A stretch of 64,000 nucleotides of DNA, taken from assembly GCA_035578175.1 (NCBI GenBank), contig JAQMRL010000006.1:63466501-63530500 (forward strand). The letters run 5' to 3'. The notes beneath the pieces are model-generated. The model was not told the origin of the DNA. It ran no database searches and worked only from the letters and a program-made list of their open reading frames with translations. Both the position numbers and the translations under genes were made by a program. Numbering within the stretch: the first letter of the stretch is position 1; each line of letters opens with the position of its first letter. Shown in pieces: positions 1-9,835 of this stretch. This DNA is from Catonia carolina. Lineage: Eukaryota > Arthropoda > Insecta > Hemiptera > Achilidae.

Positions 1-325
1 GTTTCTTATCACATAGTCAGCCACTTTATATGACTGAACTATTTAATAACAGAAGAGGTAGAGGTATAAAAGACACTAGTCAGAGCTATCTCCTCTGAGA
101 GTAATGAATTTCACTATGCAGCCAGACCCTGCGGTGAATGAAGTGAAGTTGTCATTTGCAGGGTGGAAAGTGAGTGCTTTTCGGAGGGCCTGGCATGCTG
201 ATAAGCATACTCTTTCAACTCAGTGAGGAAGGCAATGGTAAACCACCTTACTCCTCGTTTTTTACTTAGTAAAACCTCTAGAGGTTCAAACCAGCCTTTC
301 GGCTGTTGACCTAAACAACAACAAG
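1..325 (+). mobile_element. SINE-C copy, cut by the window edge
   Basis: This is a member of the SINE-C family (full structure under the 51.8 kb copy). It begins inside the element, at the part reading GTTTCTTATCACATAG, so its first ~85 bp lie outside the window or are missing. It ends in the family tail CCTAAACAACAACAA. Recognised by alignment with the other copies in this window. Confidence 0.85.
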
Positions 326-405
326 AAACAGAACTATTTATTTTAGCCCTACAACTAACATATTGAATGTAAATAATTTGACACTCCTCCTGTCTGTTAT
401 GGGCA
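326..405 (-). repeat. SINE-C 5' fragment, inverted
   Basis: The first ~80 bp of SINE-C lie here in reverse orientation, ending CCTGTCTGTTATGGGC. The fragment abuts the tail of the preceding plus-strand copy, so the two form an inverted arrangement. Confidence 0.75.
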
Positions 406-1189
406 GTTTATTAGATTATATAAATGAAATAAATTGCAGAACTAAAGCTTAAATTTAACTTATAATTAAGCCGCAGAATTATTAATTATAATTAAAGCAT
501 AGTAACAACAAACAATCAAAACAATTGATTAAAACTTGTCCACAAAATACTCGAACTTGTTACTACTGTCTGTTATAAGCAAAAAAGCTTATTAATTGCA
601 GATAAAACGGAATATATTCTTGATTTAAAAATAAAAGTAATTTGCAATAAGGATGAATGAAAAATAATAGATTTCTTTTAAAAGGCCCGTTTGTTTACAT
701 TTTTTAATAGCGTTGTTAGTCATTTAAAAGCCACATTACAAGTTCAGTAAGTAAAATAAGAAAAGCTAGAATGAAGATTACAATGGTGTAGTAAGGCAGG
801 ATGGTTATACCACCTGTGTTGTTTTACCCTTAGGAAGTTAATATTTTAAAACTTGAAGTCCTTGAAGTGGATGAAAGAGGATCACTGTTCATTTTAATTT
901 ACATGCTTTAGTAATAGACTCATTGCTGTTTAAAAACCAAAACATTTACACCACGTGACCGTATAATTTTTATATTTCAAGGTCGTTTTGTGGACAGGTG
1001 GTTGTGTCCCACCTTAACCGTGAATATGTGTGGATGTTTAGTTGTACTTCAGGATACAAAGTACCAAAGTTTTAATTTATTACCAGTGTTTACATTATCG
1101 AAAAGGGATTTTCTTTAACTTTTTATTATTTTAAAATTTGGAACAGTTTTGTTATAAAAGTCAGCTAATTTTGTCGGTGAATTGATATT
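406..1189. other. AT-rich stretch, nothing recognised
   Basis: I see no open frame of note, no tandem repeat and no match to the families in this window. Confidence 0.5.
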
Positions 1190-1785
1190 TATTTTTTACT
1201 TTCTCTTGTCCTGTATGAATATATAAGAAAGGAAAAGTATTGTTTCGTGTCGATTTTTCGAAATCGAGTTTTCACCGAAAATACAAGTTTTCTGGCCCCT
1301 GAATAAAAAAACAGGTTTTTAGCAATTGGTCTGCGTGTGAATAAAATATCTCAAGAACAGAATAGCGTATTTTTTTTTTTTTTTGTTTAACGTCCGACTG
1401 TTCTGTAATTACTGCTAATGCAGACGGTGAAGGATGAAATGATTTTTTGTAACATATGAAAATATGCCTTGCCTGAATGGGATTCGAACCCAAGACCGCA
1501 CGATGAGAGACGAGCACGTTACCAACTACGCCAATGCGGCCGGCAGAATAGCGTAAGAAGTTGAAACTTGGAGCTTAAGTTTGGTACCATGAGGGACCCG
1601 ACAAGAACATTTTCATCAAAATCGGTCAACCGGAAGTAGTAGGTTAGTTTATTCGTACAAATTTTTCAAATTTTTTGCAATTTTCTTAAAAACGGCTCCT
1701 ACGATTTCTTTTAAAACCCGCCTCATTTACTAAATTTTAAAATCTTCTACAAGATAGCGGAAGCGCCATGTCTCTGAAATTCTTT
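1190..1785 (+). mobile_element. HEL-A 5' portion with nested SINE-B1
   Basis: Starts with the family terminus ACTTTCTCTTGTCC and follows the consensus (ATTTTTCGAAATCGAGTTTT, then CATCAAAATCGGTCAACCGG) until it is lost near the phrase GCCATGTCTCTGAAATTC. The 3' half and 3' hairpin are absent. A SINE-B1 sits inside it with a 12-bp target duplication, so HEL-A was there first. Confidence 0.85.
1370..1543 (-). mobile_element. SINE-B1, full length, with 12-bp TSD
   Basis: Read on the minus strand this starts with a tRNA-like head containing an A box (TGGCGTAGTTGG) and a B box (GGTTCGAATCC), followed by an unrelated body and a poly-A tail of at least 14. It is flanked by the direct repeat CAGAATAGCGTA at 1358-1369 and 1544-1555. 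The A/B boxes imply RNA polymerase III transcription and the TSD plus A-tail imply LINE-driven retroposition. The only apparently full-length SINE-B1 here. Confidence 0.9.
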
Positions 1786-1876
1786 GGACCGGTCTAGACG
1801 TAAAAAGTCGCCACGAATCAGCTATTAAACAGCTGATTTTTGGAAGCAAGGTTCCTGGTTCAAATCCTAGTAGCTC
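1786..1876 (+). repeat. SINE-A head fragment
   Basis: Only the tRNA-like part is present: a weakened A box (CCGGTCTAGACGTAAA), the internal hairpin (CAGCT...AGCTG) and an intact B box (GGTTCAAATCC). The SINE-A body is replaced by unrelated CT-rich DNA immediately after the B box. Confidence 0.75.
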
Positions 1877-2896
1877 TCATTCATTGCGTAATCCCTTTTC
1901 ACTTTTCTCTCTCCTCTCTCCTTCTGTTCTACTCTCCTCCTCCACTCCACCACTATAAATCCACTCTCCCCTTACTCAATATTCCTGCTCCTCTCCTCCT
2001 CCTGATCCTTTTTTTCCTCTCTACTCTCCTTCTCCTCCTCTTCTTCTCCTTATATCCCTTCTGGCTTGCAGTGTTGGGCCATCTTGAAAACTTCCAAATT
2101 CCCTTCATCGGTCCGTCGCCAACATCCTCACCTTTTTTCTGTCTCTCGAAGCTTGGGTATTTTAAATTTGGTATGTCGGTTAAATTTTTTGGCTTTTGAC
2201 ATTTTTATGTAATGATAGATAATTTTGTATTAGTGGGATCTTTAACGCTTCCTTTGCTGCGGCGACAGATGTCATTTCCATGTATATATCACAAATGCGA
2301 TGGAACCCGCACAATAAGTACTTCATTTCTGTTATTACTTTTTATTTAGGTTGGGTGTGTGTTAGCTCTTTAATCTCTTCAGCCTTCAAGCCTCTGACCA
2401 CACACCATTGAGTCTGTAAATATTGTAAATTTTTCGTCTGTTCTTATGGCTATGAGTTTAAAACTATTGATTGAATCAATAAATAGAAAATGAATCATAG
2501 TTAAATGTTATGAATAAATCTTAATCGTAATTTACCTTGCCGTTTCATTCAAAACGAATACCGGAAAAATTCTTTCTTCCGTTACTAAGATTAGAATAAA
2601 ATACTTAACTTTATTTATTATTCTTTATCATAAATTATAAGCCAACAAACTGGAATTTACGTGGAAATAAACATTTCATAATATATACTATATTTTTTAC
2701 AATTGTAATAAAAAATAAGAAACACAAAAATCATAGTAAGTACATTTATTTTAATTCCTTACTACATATAGCCTACACGATGACTCATAAATCGTTTGAC
2801 AGTTTTCTTTATATTTTAATTTAAATTTAAGTACAATGGTATTGTGACCGTTAAAAAATACAATCTGTATGAAAATATTACACATCGAACAGTTCA
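1877..2896. other. Pyrimidine-rich tract, then unassigned AT-rich DNA
   Basis: About 1895-2060 is a degenerate CT/CTC tract with a long open frame that owes its openness to low complexity. From about 2070 onward I see no domain and no match to other repeats in the window. Confidence 0.5.
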
Positions 2897-2990
2897 GTTT
2901 TTCTCGTATATAGTCAATTTTAGACAACGTGAGGTGACTTTTCTGGAAGCTTTTTTTGCAGCCAACATTCTCAGAATGCGTTCACTTTTA
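2897..2990 (+). repeat. Short dispersed repeat I, copy 1
   Basis: A ~95-bp stretch centred on CGTGAGGTGACTTTTCTGG and GCAGCC(A/C)ACATTCTCA recurs in reverse orientation near 9.74-9.84 kb. No ends or TSDs are evident, so the family type is unknown. Confidence 0.55.
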
Positions 2991-3316
2991 AGCTTTTCTC
3001 CTTCTTCTGTCCATCCGGTGTTCTGTTTTTTGTTTTTCATGAAAGTCTGTAAATAGTTGTCTAGATTAGCCCTCGCTCATCTTTTGTAATTTCCTTATAC
3101 AAAAGAGAGCTGAAATTTGGTATATATGTTCTTTCGGTGATGAACTGAAAAATTCTAAAGCTTTTGAATTTCTGTCACTTGAGCCTTTGAAGTAAACAGA
3201 AACTGTCAACCCAAAACCAATACATTTATTATGTTAATCTTATAGATTATCAAAGAGTAACGATTACAGAAAACGAGTGCTTTCTGTAAGTAGTAGTAGA
3301 GTAACGTGAAACAAAA

Positions 3317-3488
3317 CAGCCTTTTTAAGGATTATCCTTTTAGCCTTATATTTTTAGATTAGCCTTTTTAAGGATTAGGACTTTTTAAGGAAATCGGCGA
3401 CAAAAACAGCCTTTTTAAGGATTAGAAAAGGATTTCCTTGCAGTAATAAATATTGTATCTGTAATTTTCCAAAATCGGCGACAAAAAA
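3317..3488 (+). repeat. Irregular direct repeats
   Basis: The motif AGCCTTTTTAAGGATTA starts three times (3318, 3361, 3408) and AATCGGCGACAAAAA occurs twice (3391 and 3474). This is an irregular local duplication rather than a clean array. The rest of 2991-3534 shows nothing else. Confidence 0.75.
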
Positions 3489-3547
3489 AAAAGGAAATTG
3501 AAGAAAAACAATAAATCATTTTACCTTAAGTATCCCGATGATATTGT

Positions 3548-3944
3548 TTGTTGTTGCTGTTCAGGCCATTACGCGAAAGGTTGGTTTGTACCTCTAGAAG
3601 CTTTACTAAGTAAAACGAGGAGTGAGGTGGTTTACCATTGCCTTCTTCACTGAGTGAAAAGTATGCTTATCAGCATGCCATGCCCCTGAAAATCATCTAC
3701 TTTCCACCCTCCAAATGACACCTTCACTTCATTCACCACAGAGTTTAGCTGTATAATGAAATTTATTACTCCCATAGGATATAACTCTGTCTAGTGTCTG
3801 TTACACCAGTACCTCTTCTGTTTTGAAATCCTTGTCATATAATTAGCTGACCATGTGAAACGAAACAGAACTATTTTTTTGTAGCCCTGGAATTAGCAGA
3901 TCGAGTGCAAATAATTTGACACTCCACCTGCCTGTTATAGGCAT
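3548..3944 (-). mobile_element. SINE-C, full length, with 13-bp TSD
   Basis: Complete copy in reverse orientation, flanked by CCGATGATATTGT at 3535-3547 and 3945-3957. Sharp ends plus a 13-bp target duplication support target-primed reverse transcription. Confidence 0.92.
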
Positions 3945-4103
3945 CCGATGATATTGTATAACAGAAAAACGTAGTAAAACATTGCCTATGAGCATGCACC
4001 AATTGAAAGCTGGGGTATAGTTACTCCTCTAACTGCCACCTTGTGATAGTGTGAGCAGCGTCAGCGATGATTATCAACTGGATCGACAATTAAGGAATAG
4101 TAT

Positions 4104-4231
4104 ATTTTTTTATTTTATGTCCGACGGTTTTGCAATTACTGCTAATGCAGACGGTAAGAAGGATGATAGATGAAGATGAGTGATAAAAAAATGGTAGACC
4201 TGACTGGGAATCAAACCCGGGACCCCGGCGG
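4104..4231 (-). mobile_element. SINE-B2, 5'-truncated, with 10-bp TSD
   Basis: Minus-strand copy: the T-rich end at 4104 is the A-tail and the body contains the shared CTGCATTAGCAG motif. The head retains the B box but is cut within the anticodon-arm region. The direct repeat GGAATAGTAT flanks it at 4094-4103 and 4232-4241. Confidence 0.85.
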
Positions 4232-4317
4232 GGAATAGTATCGATGCACCGTAGTAGGAGAGGCGAAAATAGTACAACCTGAGCAAGCTACGTATCCAAT
4301 TATTTTTGTAACTGTAA

Positions 4318-4764
4318 AATAGACCCACCGAGTTGGTCTAGAGGTAAAGTCAGCTGTTTGACAGCTGATTTTCGGAGGCGAAGGTTCTTGGTTCAAATCC
4401 TATTAAAGGTAGTTACTTTTATACGGTTTGAGTACTAGTCAGTGATTACCGGTGTCTCTCATCATGCGGTCTTGGGTTCGAATCCCATTCAGGCACGGCG
4501 TATTTTCATACGTTACAAAAAAAACATTTCATCCTTCACCGTCTGCATTAGCAGTAATTGCAGAACAGTTGGAAAGGTTACCGGTGTACCTTAATGGTTG
4601 GGGTTCAATTAACGATCACTGTCAGGAATTGTCGGGCTGGGTCTGTACAAGACTCAACTCATTTACATGTTATACACATCATTCTCATCTCATTAGTTCA
4701 TGGGGTTGCTATTGTTCTGAATTGAACATAATGCAACGTTCACACATTAGCAAAAAAATATGGT
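4318..4764 (+). mobile_element. SINE-A, near full length, split by SINE-B1
   Basis: A box TTGGTCTAGAGG, hairpin arms around CAGCTGTTTGACAGCTG and B box GGTTCAAATCC are followed by the body (TACACATCATTCTCATCTCA...) and the end ACACATTAG. A 5'-truncated SINE-B1 interrupts it at 4455-4577. Restoring the host by dropping one TTACCGGTG gives a continuous SINE-A. Confidence 0.9.
4455..4577 (+). mobile_element. SINE-B1, 5'-truncated, nested in SINE-A
   Basis: Begins at TCTCTCATCATGCGG, about 40 nt into the tRNA-like head, and runs to CAGAACAGTT with almost no A-tail. TTACCGGTG at 4446-4454 and 4578-4586 is the 9-bp TSD. Confidence 0.88.
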
Positions 4765-4769
4765 AAAAT

Positions 4770-5515
4770 AATTGTATTTTATATTGAAATAGGTTTTGTC
4801 AATCTACTTAACACCCATCCTGTACTACGGAAAAAATTTGCATTTTCAAACGATTTTAAATTTAGAAAACATTGAATTAAAATTTTAAAAGGGCAATAAG
4901 ATATCACATTGCGATTTAAATGTTTTAAATAAATATTCAATTGAAATGAGTATGTAAGATATTTAAATTTTTAAATTCATCCAAATAATCTCTTAATTTT
5001 ATTGTTCTCTTTGATTTTTATTATGTCAACTTGTCTACCTTCTCAAATGACCTTGCATTATTCCACGAATAAATTCATTCTTGAAAAAGTTAAATTTTCA
5101 TTGTTTACTTTTTTATTATTACATTATTTAAATTGGAAAATATACATACGGTAGTGTACTTAAATCAATAATAATAAGTGGGTTTTTTATGTGAATGTAA
5201 ACCGTAATAAAAAGGTGCTTGAAAAGTTTATCGAGCAAAGAAATTTTAGATTACATATAAAATACAAACAAAGGATTTATTTTACAAGAAATTTGTTTAT
5301 TACGTATTGATGTATTTACCCAATGCGTTCTTCAGATTCTAAAATGGTTAAAAATTATCTTTCTACTTATTTTCGAAGTTAGCTGCCGTGGTTACTGAAT
5401 ATTGCTAATAACTACATCTGACTTTGTCATTATGTTCTTGTTTTCATTCTGCATTTCTCGTAACATCGTAACCTCAGCTGATGTTTAATACCGTATCGTA
5501 CACGAGTGTTTTTTA
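4770..5515. other. AT-rich stretch, nothing recognised
   Basis: No coding or repeat signal that I can support. Confidence 0.5.
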
Positions 5516-5518
5516 ATT

Positions 5519-6470
5519 TTTTTACTTTCTCTTGCGTAAATGAATAGCCATATAGGAAGGAAAGTATTGTTTTCATGTCGATTTTTCGAAATCGAGTTTT
5601 CACCGGATCTATACGTTTTCAGACCCCCTGAACCCAAAAATATGTTTTAGCGATTGGTCCGCGCGCGCGCGCGTGTGTATGTGTGTGAGTGTGTGTGTGT
5701 GTGGGTATGTGTATAACAAAATATCTCAAGAACGGAACGTCGTACGAAGTTGAAACTTAAAACTTAAGTTAGATACTACTAGAAAACCCGAAATGAACAT
5801 TTCATCAAAATCGGTCACCCGGAAGTAGTAGTTTAGTAGTGTAATTTTTCACTTTTTTGAAATTTTCTCAAAAACAGCTCTTACCTATTTTTTTAAAAAA
5901 AAAATGCCTCATTTACTACATTTTCAATGCTCTTCATGATAGAGTAGTCAATGTTTGCTGAAATTTTGGGGAGGCTGTGCTCTCGTAGAAAAAAAAAGTT
6001 TTAAGAGTGCAGCCTTAGTATGCATTTTAGGGCTAAAGTGTATAACCAAAGCAACTTTTATTGCAAACATTTCTTTGTATAGTAACGCTTAGTTTAGCGG
6101 TAATTAGTGATTTTTGGTTTTTTTTTTGTGAAAATCTGTAAAAAAAATGTATTTTTTAAGATTTCGGCCTTAGTATGCATTTTACGATAAAGTGCATATG
6201 ATCAAAAATATAGGAAATTAAAATATCTTCAACTTTTAGAGTAGCATTTTTCTCTATAGAGCCTAGTTTAGCGTGAAAGAGTGATTTTCCGTTTTATTAA
6301 GCCAAACTAAGGTTGGTTTTTATTTTCTATCTTTCAGTCATGATTAAAATTAGGTTATATTTATTGAGGTTAGATTTTTATTTATTTCTAATGTTTTATT
6401 ACTAATTGTTGGATTATATTGTTCATATTTTCATTGGCAAGAGAAAGTCGTGTGAGTGTTTCACACCAGA
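5519..6470 (+). mobile_element. HEL-A, full length
   Basis: 5' terminus ACTTTCTCTTGC (5524-5535) is the inverted complement of GGCAAGAGAAAGT near the 3' end (6436-6448). The 3' terminal repeat is not at the tip: about 20 bp follow it, forming a hairpin GTGTGA/TCACAC (6450-6455 and 6461-6466) and then CAGA. A GC/GT dinucleotide run (about 5661-5702) lies at the fixed internal position used by other copies. There is no coding capacity. Confidence 0.88.
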
Positions 6471-6489
6471 TTTTTTTTTAAATTTGTAA

Positions 6490-6661
6490 ATGAGTGTACT
6501 CTGCAATCTGTTCAATTCAGAACATAAACAACCTCATGACTCAATGAGATAAGGATGATGTTTATGACGTGTAAATGAGGTGTATCCTTGTACAGAACCA
6601 GGCCGACCATTCCTGAGAGAGAAGCCTATGGTTAATTGAATCCTAGCCATCAAAGTACACC
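6490..6661 (-). mobile_element. SINE-A 3' part, ending in a palindrome
   Basis: Reverse-orientation SINE-A body (GATGATGTTTATGACGTG, CAGGCCGACCATTCCTGAG). It stops at a perfect 28-bp palindrome, so the expected 5' half is replaced by an inverted copy of its own sequence. Confidence 0.8.
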
Positions 6662-6675
6662 GGTGTACTTTGATG
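6648..6675. repeat. Perfect 28-bp palindrome
   Basis: CATCAAAGTACACC is followed with no spacer by its exact reverse complement. The left half is normal SINE-A sequence; the right half is an inverted duplicate. Confidence 0.95.
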
Positions 6676-6683
6676 AGAGTGTA

Positions 6684-6836
6684 CTATGAGAGAGAAGTAC
6701 ACATCAGACTACACTGTCTATAGTATTTTTCAAGGCTGATGAGCTCTGAACGTACCCTACTCACTTCAGCAAATGACTTGCCAGCAGCGTTGTCGATACT
6801 TGCTCTCGTAGCTTTGTTGCATTTTTTGTCAGCCAT
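6684..6836 (-). CDS. Candidate first coding exon of an unknown gene (weak)
   Basis: I do not recognise this protein. On the minus strand an ATG at 6836 in good start context (AAAAAAATGGCT) opens a frame beginning MADKKCNKATRAS. After 24 codons the sequence reads GAA|GTGAGTAGG, a strong match to a eukaryotic 5' splice donor (6764-6759). Unspliced, the frame continues to a stop at 6684. The upstream 6840-7080 is more CpG-rich than its surroundings and matches none of the repeats in the window, as a promoter or 5' leader might. No second exon is identifiable, and a chance ORF beside a chance donor is a real alternative. Confidence 0.2.
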   Translation of the reverse strand: MADKKCNKATRASIDNAAGKSFAEVSRVRSELISLEKYYRQCSLMCTSLS

Positions 6837-7104
6837 TTTTTTGGTCTCAATAAATATTATAACCAATGAACACACAACCAGCTGATATTATGAAGTATTC
6901 CATATAAACGCCCTCTATAATCGACGTGTTCAGTACGAGATGCAAGACACGCGTGAACTACTGCGGCTCTTATACGCATGTAATGTTTGTCAAGCTGAAA
7001 CATTCGTACAATCTGACAACGCTGGCAAACGTTCTGATTAGTATAAACGCGTGGAACAACAAAGCTCATCAACCGTGAAAGTATTATTGTATATTAAAAT
7101 CCGT
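6837..7104. other. Non-repetitive, CpG-containing stretch
   Basis: Base composition differs from the AT-rich flanks (CGACGTGTTCAGTACGAG, CACGCGTGAAC). It could be the leader of the candidate exon just downstream on the minus strand. I see no TATA box. Confidence 0.3.
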
Positions 7105-7334
7105 ATAAACAGCTGACCAATTCCGGTTGATCAATGTTGATGAAAATGTTCATATTAGGTCCTCTAGTGGTACGTAACTTAAATTCCAAGTTTCAACTAA
7201 GTACTCGATTCCGTTCTTAAGATATTTTGTTTACACTCAGACCAATAGACAATTGTTTTTTTAGGTCCAGGGGGCCTGAAAACGTGTATTTCCGGTAAAA
7301 ACTCGATTTAAAAAAATCGACATGAAAACGATAC

Positions 7335-8364
7335 TGTGACACTTATTGCTAAGGTCCGTTTCGGGATCTAGGTTATTAAATAATTAATACATTAGAGTTT
7401 ACAATTACAAATATTTTATTACAACTAAAAGAGTTACAAAATAAATAACAAACTAATTATAAAGAAGTAATACAATAAATAACTTAATAATTTACTTAAT
7501 GCTACTTACAACAATTATATAGAATGCACTTACAAAATAAAACTGAATATACAATGCACTTATACAAAAACTGAATTTAATGCACATACACAATAACTTT
7601 ATACAAAGCACACACACAAAGACAGTATAACAATAGTTGACCAACACAATGCTCGGATACGTAACCTGTACTACGCACCGTTAACCATTCAATAAACACT
7701 CGTCAAAGATCAAACGGATACTAACTCTCGACCACACCCGGGCCTCCCTTTATAGATTAGATGAAAGAGGTTTCTCGAAAGACACAAAAATTCGATCAAA
7801 AAGATAATTCCAGAAAGGCAGAGAGATTCCATGCAAATAATAAAGCACAAAAAACCCTTTTTACTGGAAAAGTCTTAACTCTTGTAAACAAGTAAATAGA
7901 TCTATTGTAAATAGAATAAAAGGTAGTAATCAACCGACCCTTTTCATAAATAGTTGTACAACAAAGATCTTATCATACACAATAGCACGGTACTTTTTGA
8001 ATAACCTTTTAGTAACGCATCCTTGAACAAATTTCCTCGTCACCATAGTCACCACGTTTTGTATATAGTAACGCCTCCTTGAACAAATTTCCTCGTCACC
8101 ATAGTCACCACGTTTTGTATATAGTAACGCCTCCTTGAACAAATTTCCTCGTCACCATAGTCACCACGTTTTGTATATAGTAACGCCTCTTTGAACAAAT
8201 TTCCTCGTCACCATAGTCACCACGTTTTTTATATAGTAACGCCTTGAATAACCTTTTATAACAGACCCTAATGTTACTTTTTCACTCTATTATCTACTCT
8301 TTACTATTTTATGAATGAAGTACTAGAAATTTCTTGAACCATATTCGTCTTCGATATTGTCACA
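7335..8364 (-). mobile_element. Solo LTR of an LTR retrotransposon
   Basis: The 1,030-bp insert begins TGTGAC and ends GTCACA, the TG...CA ends of LTRs, and is flanked by ATAC at 7331-7334 and 8365-8368, a 4-bp TSD as in Gypsy-type elements. No internal coding region or second LTR is present, so this is probably the product of LTR-LTR recombination. A strong TATA box reads TATAAAGG on the minus strand (7754-7747), and an AATAAA on that strand lies near 7420, favouring minus orientation. The 56-bp repeats then fall upstream of the TATA box, in U3. Clade (Gypsy or Pao) not resolved. Confidence 0.8.
8011..8234. repeat. Four tandem 56-bp units inside the LTR
   Basis: AGTAACGC recurs at 8011, 8067, 8123, 8179 and 8235, a period of exactly 56 bp. 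Units contain CTCGTCACCATAGTCACCAC and differ at only a few positions, so the expansion is recent. Confidence 0.97.
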
Positions 8365-8408
8365 ATACTTTCCTTCCCTTAATACCCATAAAAGACAAGA
8401 GAAAATAA

Positions 8409-9168
8409 AAAATAAATAAAATTCGAAAAATTGTAAGTTTGTAATAAACTATTCTCAATTTTAAAGCAATTTATTTAATTCCCAACTACTACTTACATGA
8501 ATGGATTTTTAAGCGTATTTATGATGCTAAATCTGATTAAGTAGAATTTAACAAATCGATTTGTCACTACTGATTTACATAAATAAACAGGGGGCGAAGA
8601 TTAGCCAGTAAACGTATGTTCCTAAATTATTTAATTAAGACCAGATTATTCGCATGAGAAACGACCCGGTTAAATTTCTAAATAGATTAAGTACACTGTC
8701 AATCTTTAAAAACTTGTTTCTGAATTGTGTTGATTGATATAATATAAATTTAAAGTATTTTCTGCGAACACCTGTTCCTAATTAACAAGTGTGTTACTTT
8801 CATTAATTTTATTGTACAATGTACTTACAGAATGAATCTAAAAAAATTATTAAGTTCATTTTTAAATGTCAGTTGTATGATAAATTAATTCTTTTGATAT
8901 GTTTATATTTTGTACCTTATTAAATTTATCCAATTTCTAAGTTATTTATAGATTTCTGAAACTGAAATCCGGAATTTTACTAGTAGATTCATTTTAAAGA
9001 TTTTTATTTCCAACTTTTTCTCATATATGATGGTACAATTCTGTAATAGTCACATAGTGACGAGAAAGATGCGTTTAAATTGTCTAAAAAAAATGAACGA
9101 TGTTGTACAGGAAAATTTTGTACATAGAATAACTAATCTTCAGCCGCAATTAAATTTTTTCTGTTCTT
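8409..9168. other. AT-rich stretch, nothing recognised
   Basis: No supportable gene, repeat match or tandem array. Confidence 0.5.
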
Positions 9169-9179
9169 AGTACAATTAG

Positions 9180-9573
9180 CACGCCCATAACAGGCAGCTG
9201 GAATGTTAAATTATTTGCACTCGATCTCCTAGTTCCAGAGCTACAAAAAATAGTTCTGTTTCTTATCACGTGGTCAGTCAATTATATGACTGAACTATTT
9301 AAGAACAGAAGAGGTAGAGGTATAAAAGACACTAGTCAGAGTTATCTCCTCTAAAAGTAATAAATTTCATTATACAGCCAGACCCTGTGGTGAGTGAAGT
9401 GAAGATATCATTTTTAGGGTGGATAATAGATGCTTTTCAGAGGGCCTGGAATGGTGATAAACATATTTTCCACTCAGTGAGGAAGGCAATTGTAAACCAC
9501 CTCACTCCTCGTTTTACTTAGTGAAACCCTATAGGTTCAAACCAGCCTTTCGGCTGTTGACCTAAACAACAAC
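9180..9573 (+). mobile_element. SINE-C, full length, with 11-bp TSD
   Basis: Starts CACGCCCATAACAGGCAG and ends CCTAAACAACAAC. Flanks are AGTACAATTAG (9169-9179) and AGTACAACTAG (9574-9584), one mismatch. Confidence 0.88.
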
Positions 9574-9584
9574 AGTACAACTAG

Positions 9585-9749
9585 GTTGTTGTTTAGGTCA
9601 TCAGCCGAAAGACTGGTTTGAATCTCTAGAGGCTTTACTAAGTAAAATGAGAAGTGAGGTGGTTTATCATGCCTTCCTCACGGAGTGGAAAATATGTTTA
9701 TCACCATTCCAGGCCCTCTGAAAAGCATCTATCCAGCTTGCAAATGAGA
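9585..9749 (-). mobile_element. SINE-C 3' fragment, inverted beside the previous copy
   Basis: Begins GTTGTTGTTTAGGTCATCAG and is lost after the phrase GAAAAGCATCTATCCAGC. With the preceding copy it forms a tail-to-tail inverted pair. Confidence 0.82.
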
Positions 9750-9835
9750 ATGTGGGCTGCAAAAAGAACTTCCAGAAATGACTAAAGTCACCTCACGTGG
9801 TGGTGCAAAATTGGCCAAATACGAGGAAAAATATA
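9737..9835 (-). repeat. Short dispersed repeat I, copy 2
   Basis: Reverse complement of the 2.90-2.99 kb repeat, including GTCACCTCACGTGG and GAGAATGTGGGCTGC. It directly follows the truncated SINE-C. Confidence 0.55.

Larger units (their letters stand above)
7105..8408 (-). mobile_element. HEL-A 5' portion split by a solo LTR
   Basis: Reverse-orientation HEL-A is visible at about 7118-7330 (GATGAAAATGTTCAT, GTCCAGGGGGCCTGAAAACG) and resumes at 8369-8408 (TTTCCTTCCC, AAGACAAGAGAAA). The intervening DNA is the LTR described next. Confidence 0.85.

Noticed and set aside
1840..2199. 119-codon frame with many hydrophobic residues that looks membrane-like
   Set aside because: It runs through a pyrimidine-rich tract and starts inside a SINE-A head; the hydrophobicity comes from CTC/TTC codons.
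8011..8234. Regular repeats considered as a CRISPR-like array
   Set aside because: Units are directly tandem without unique spacers and lie inside an LTR in an animal genome.
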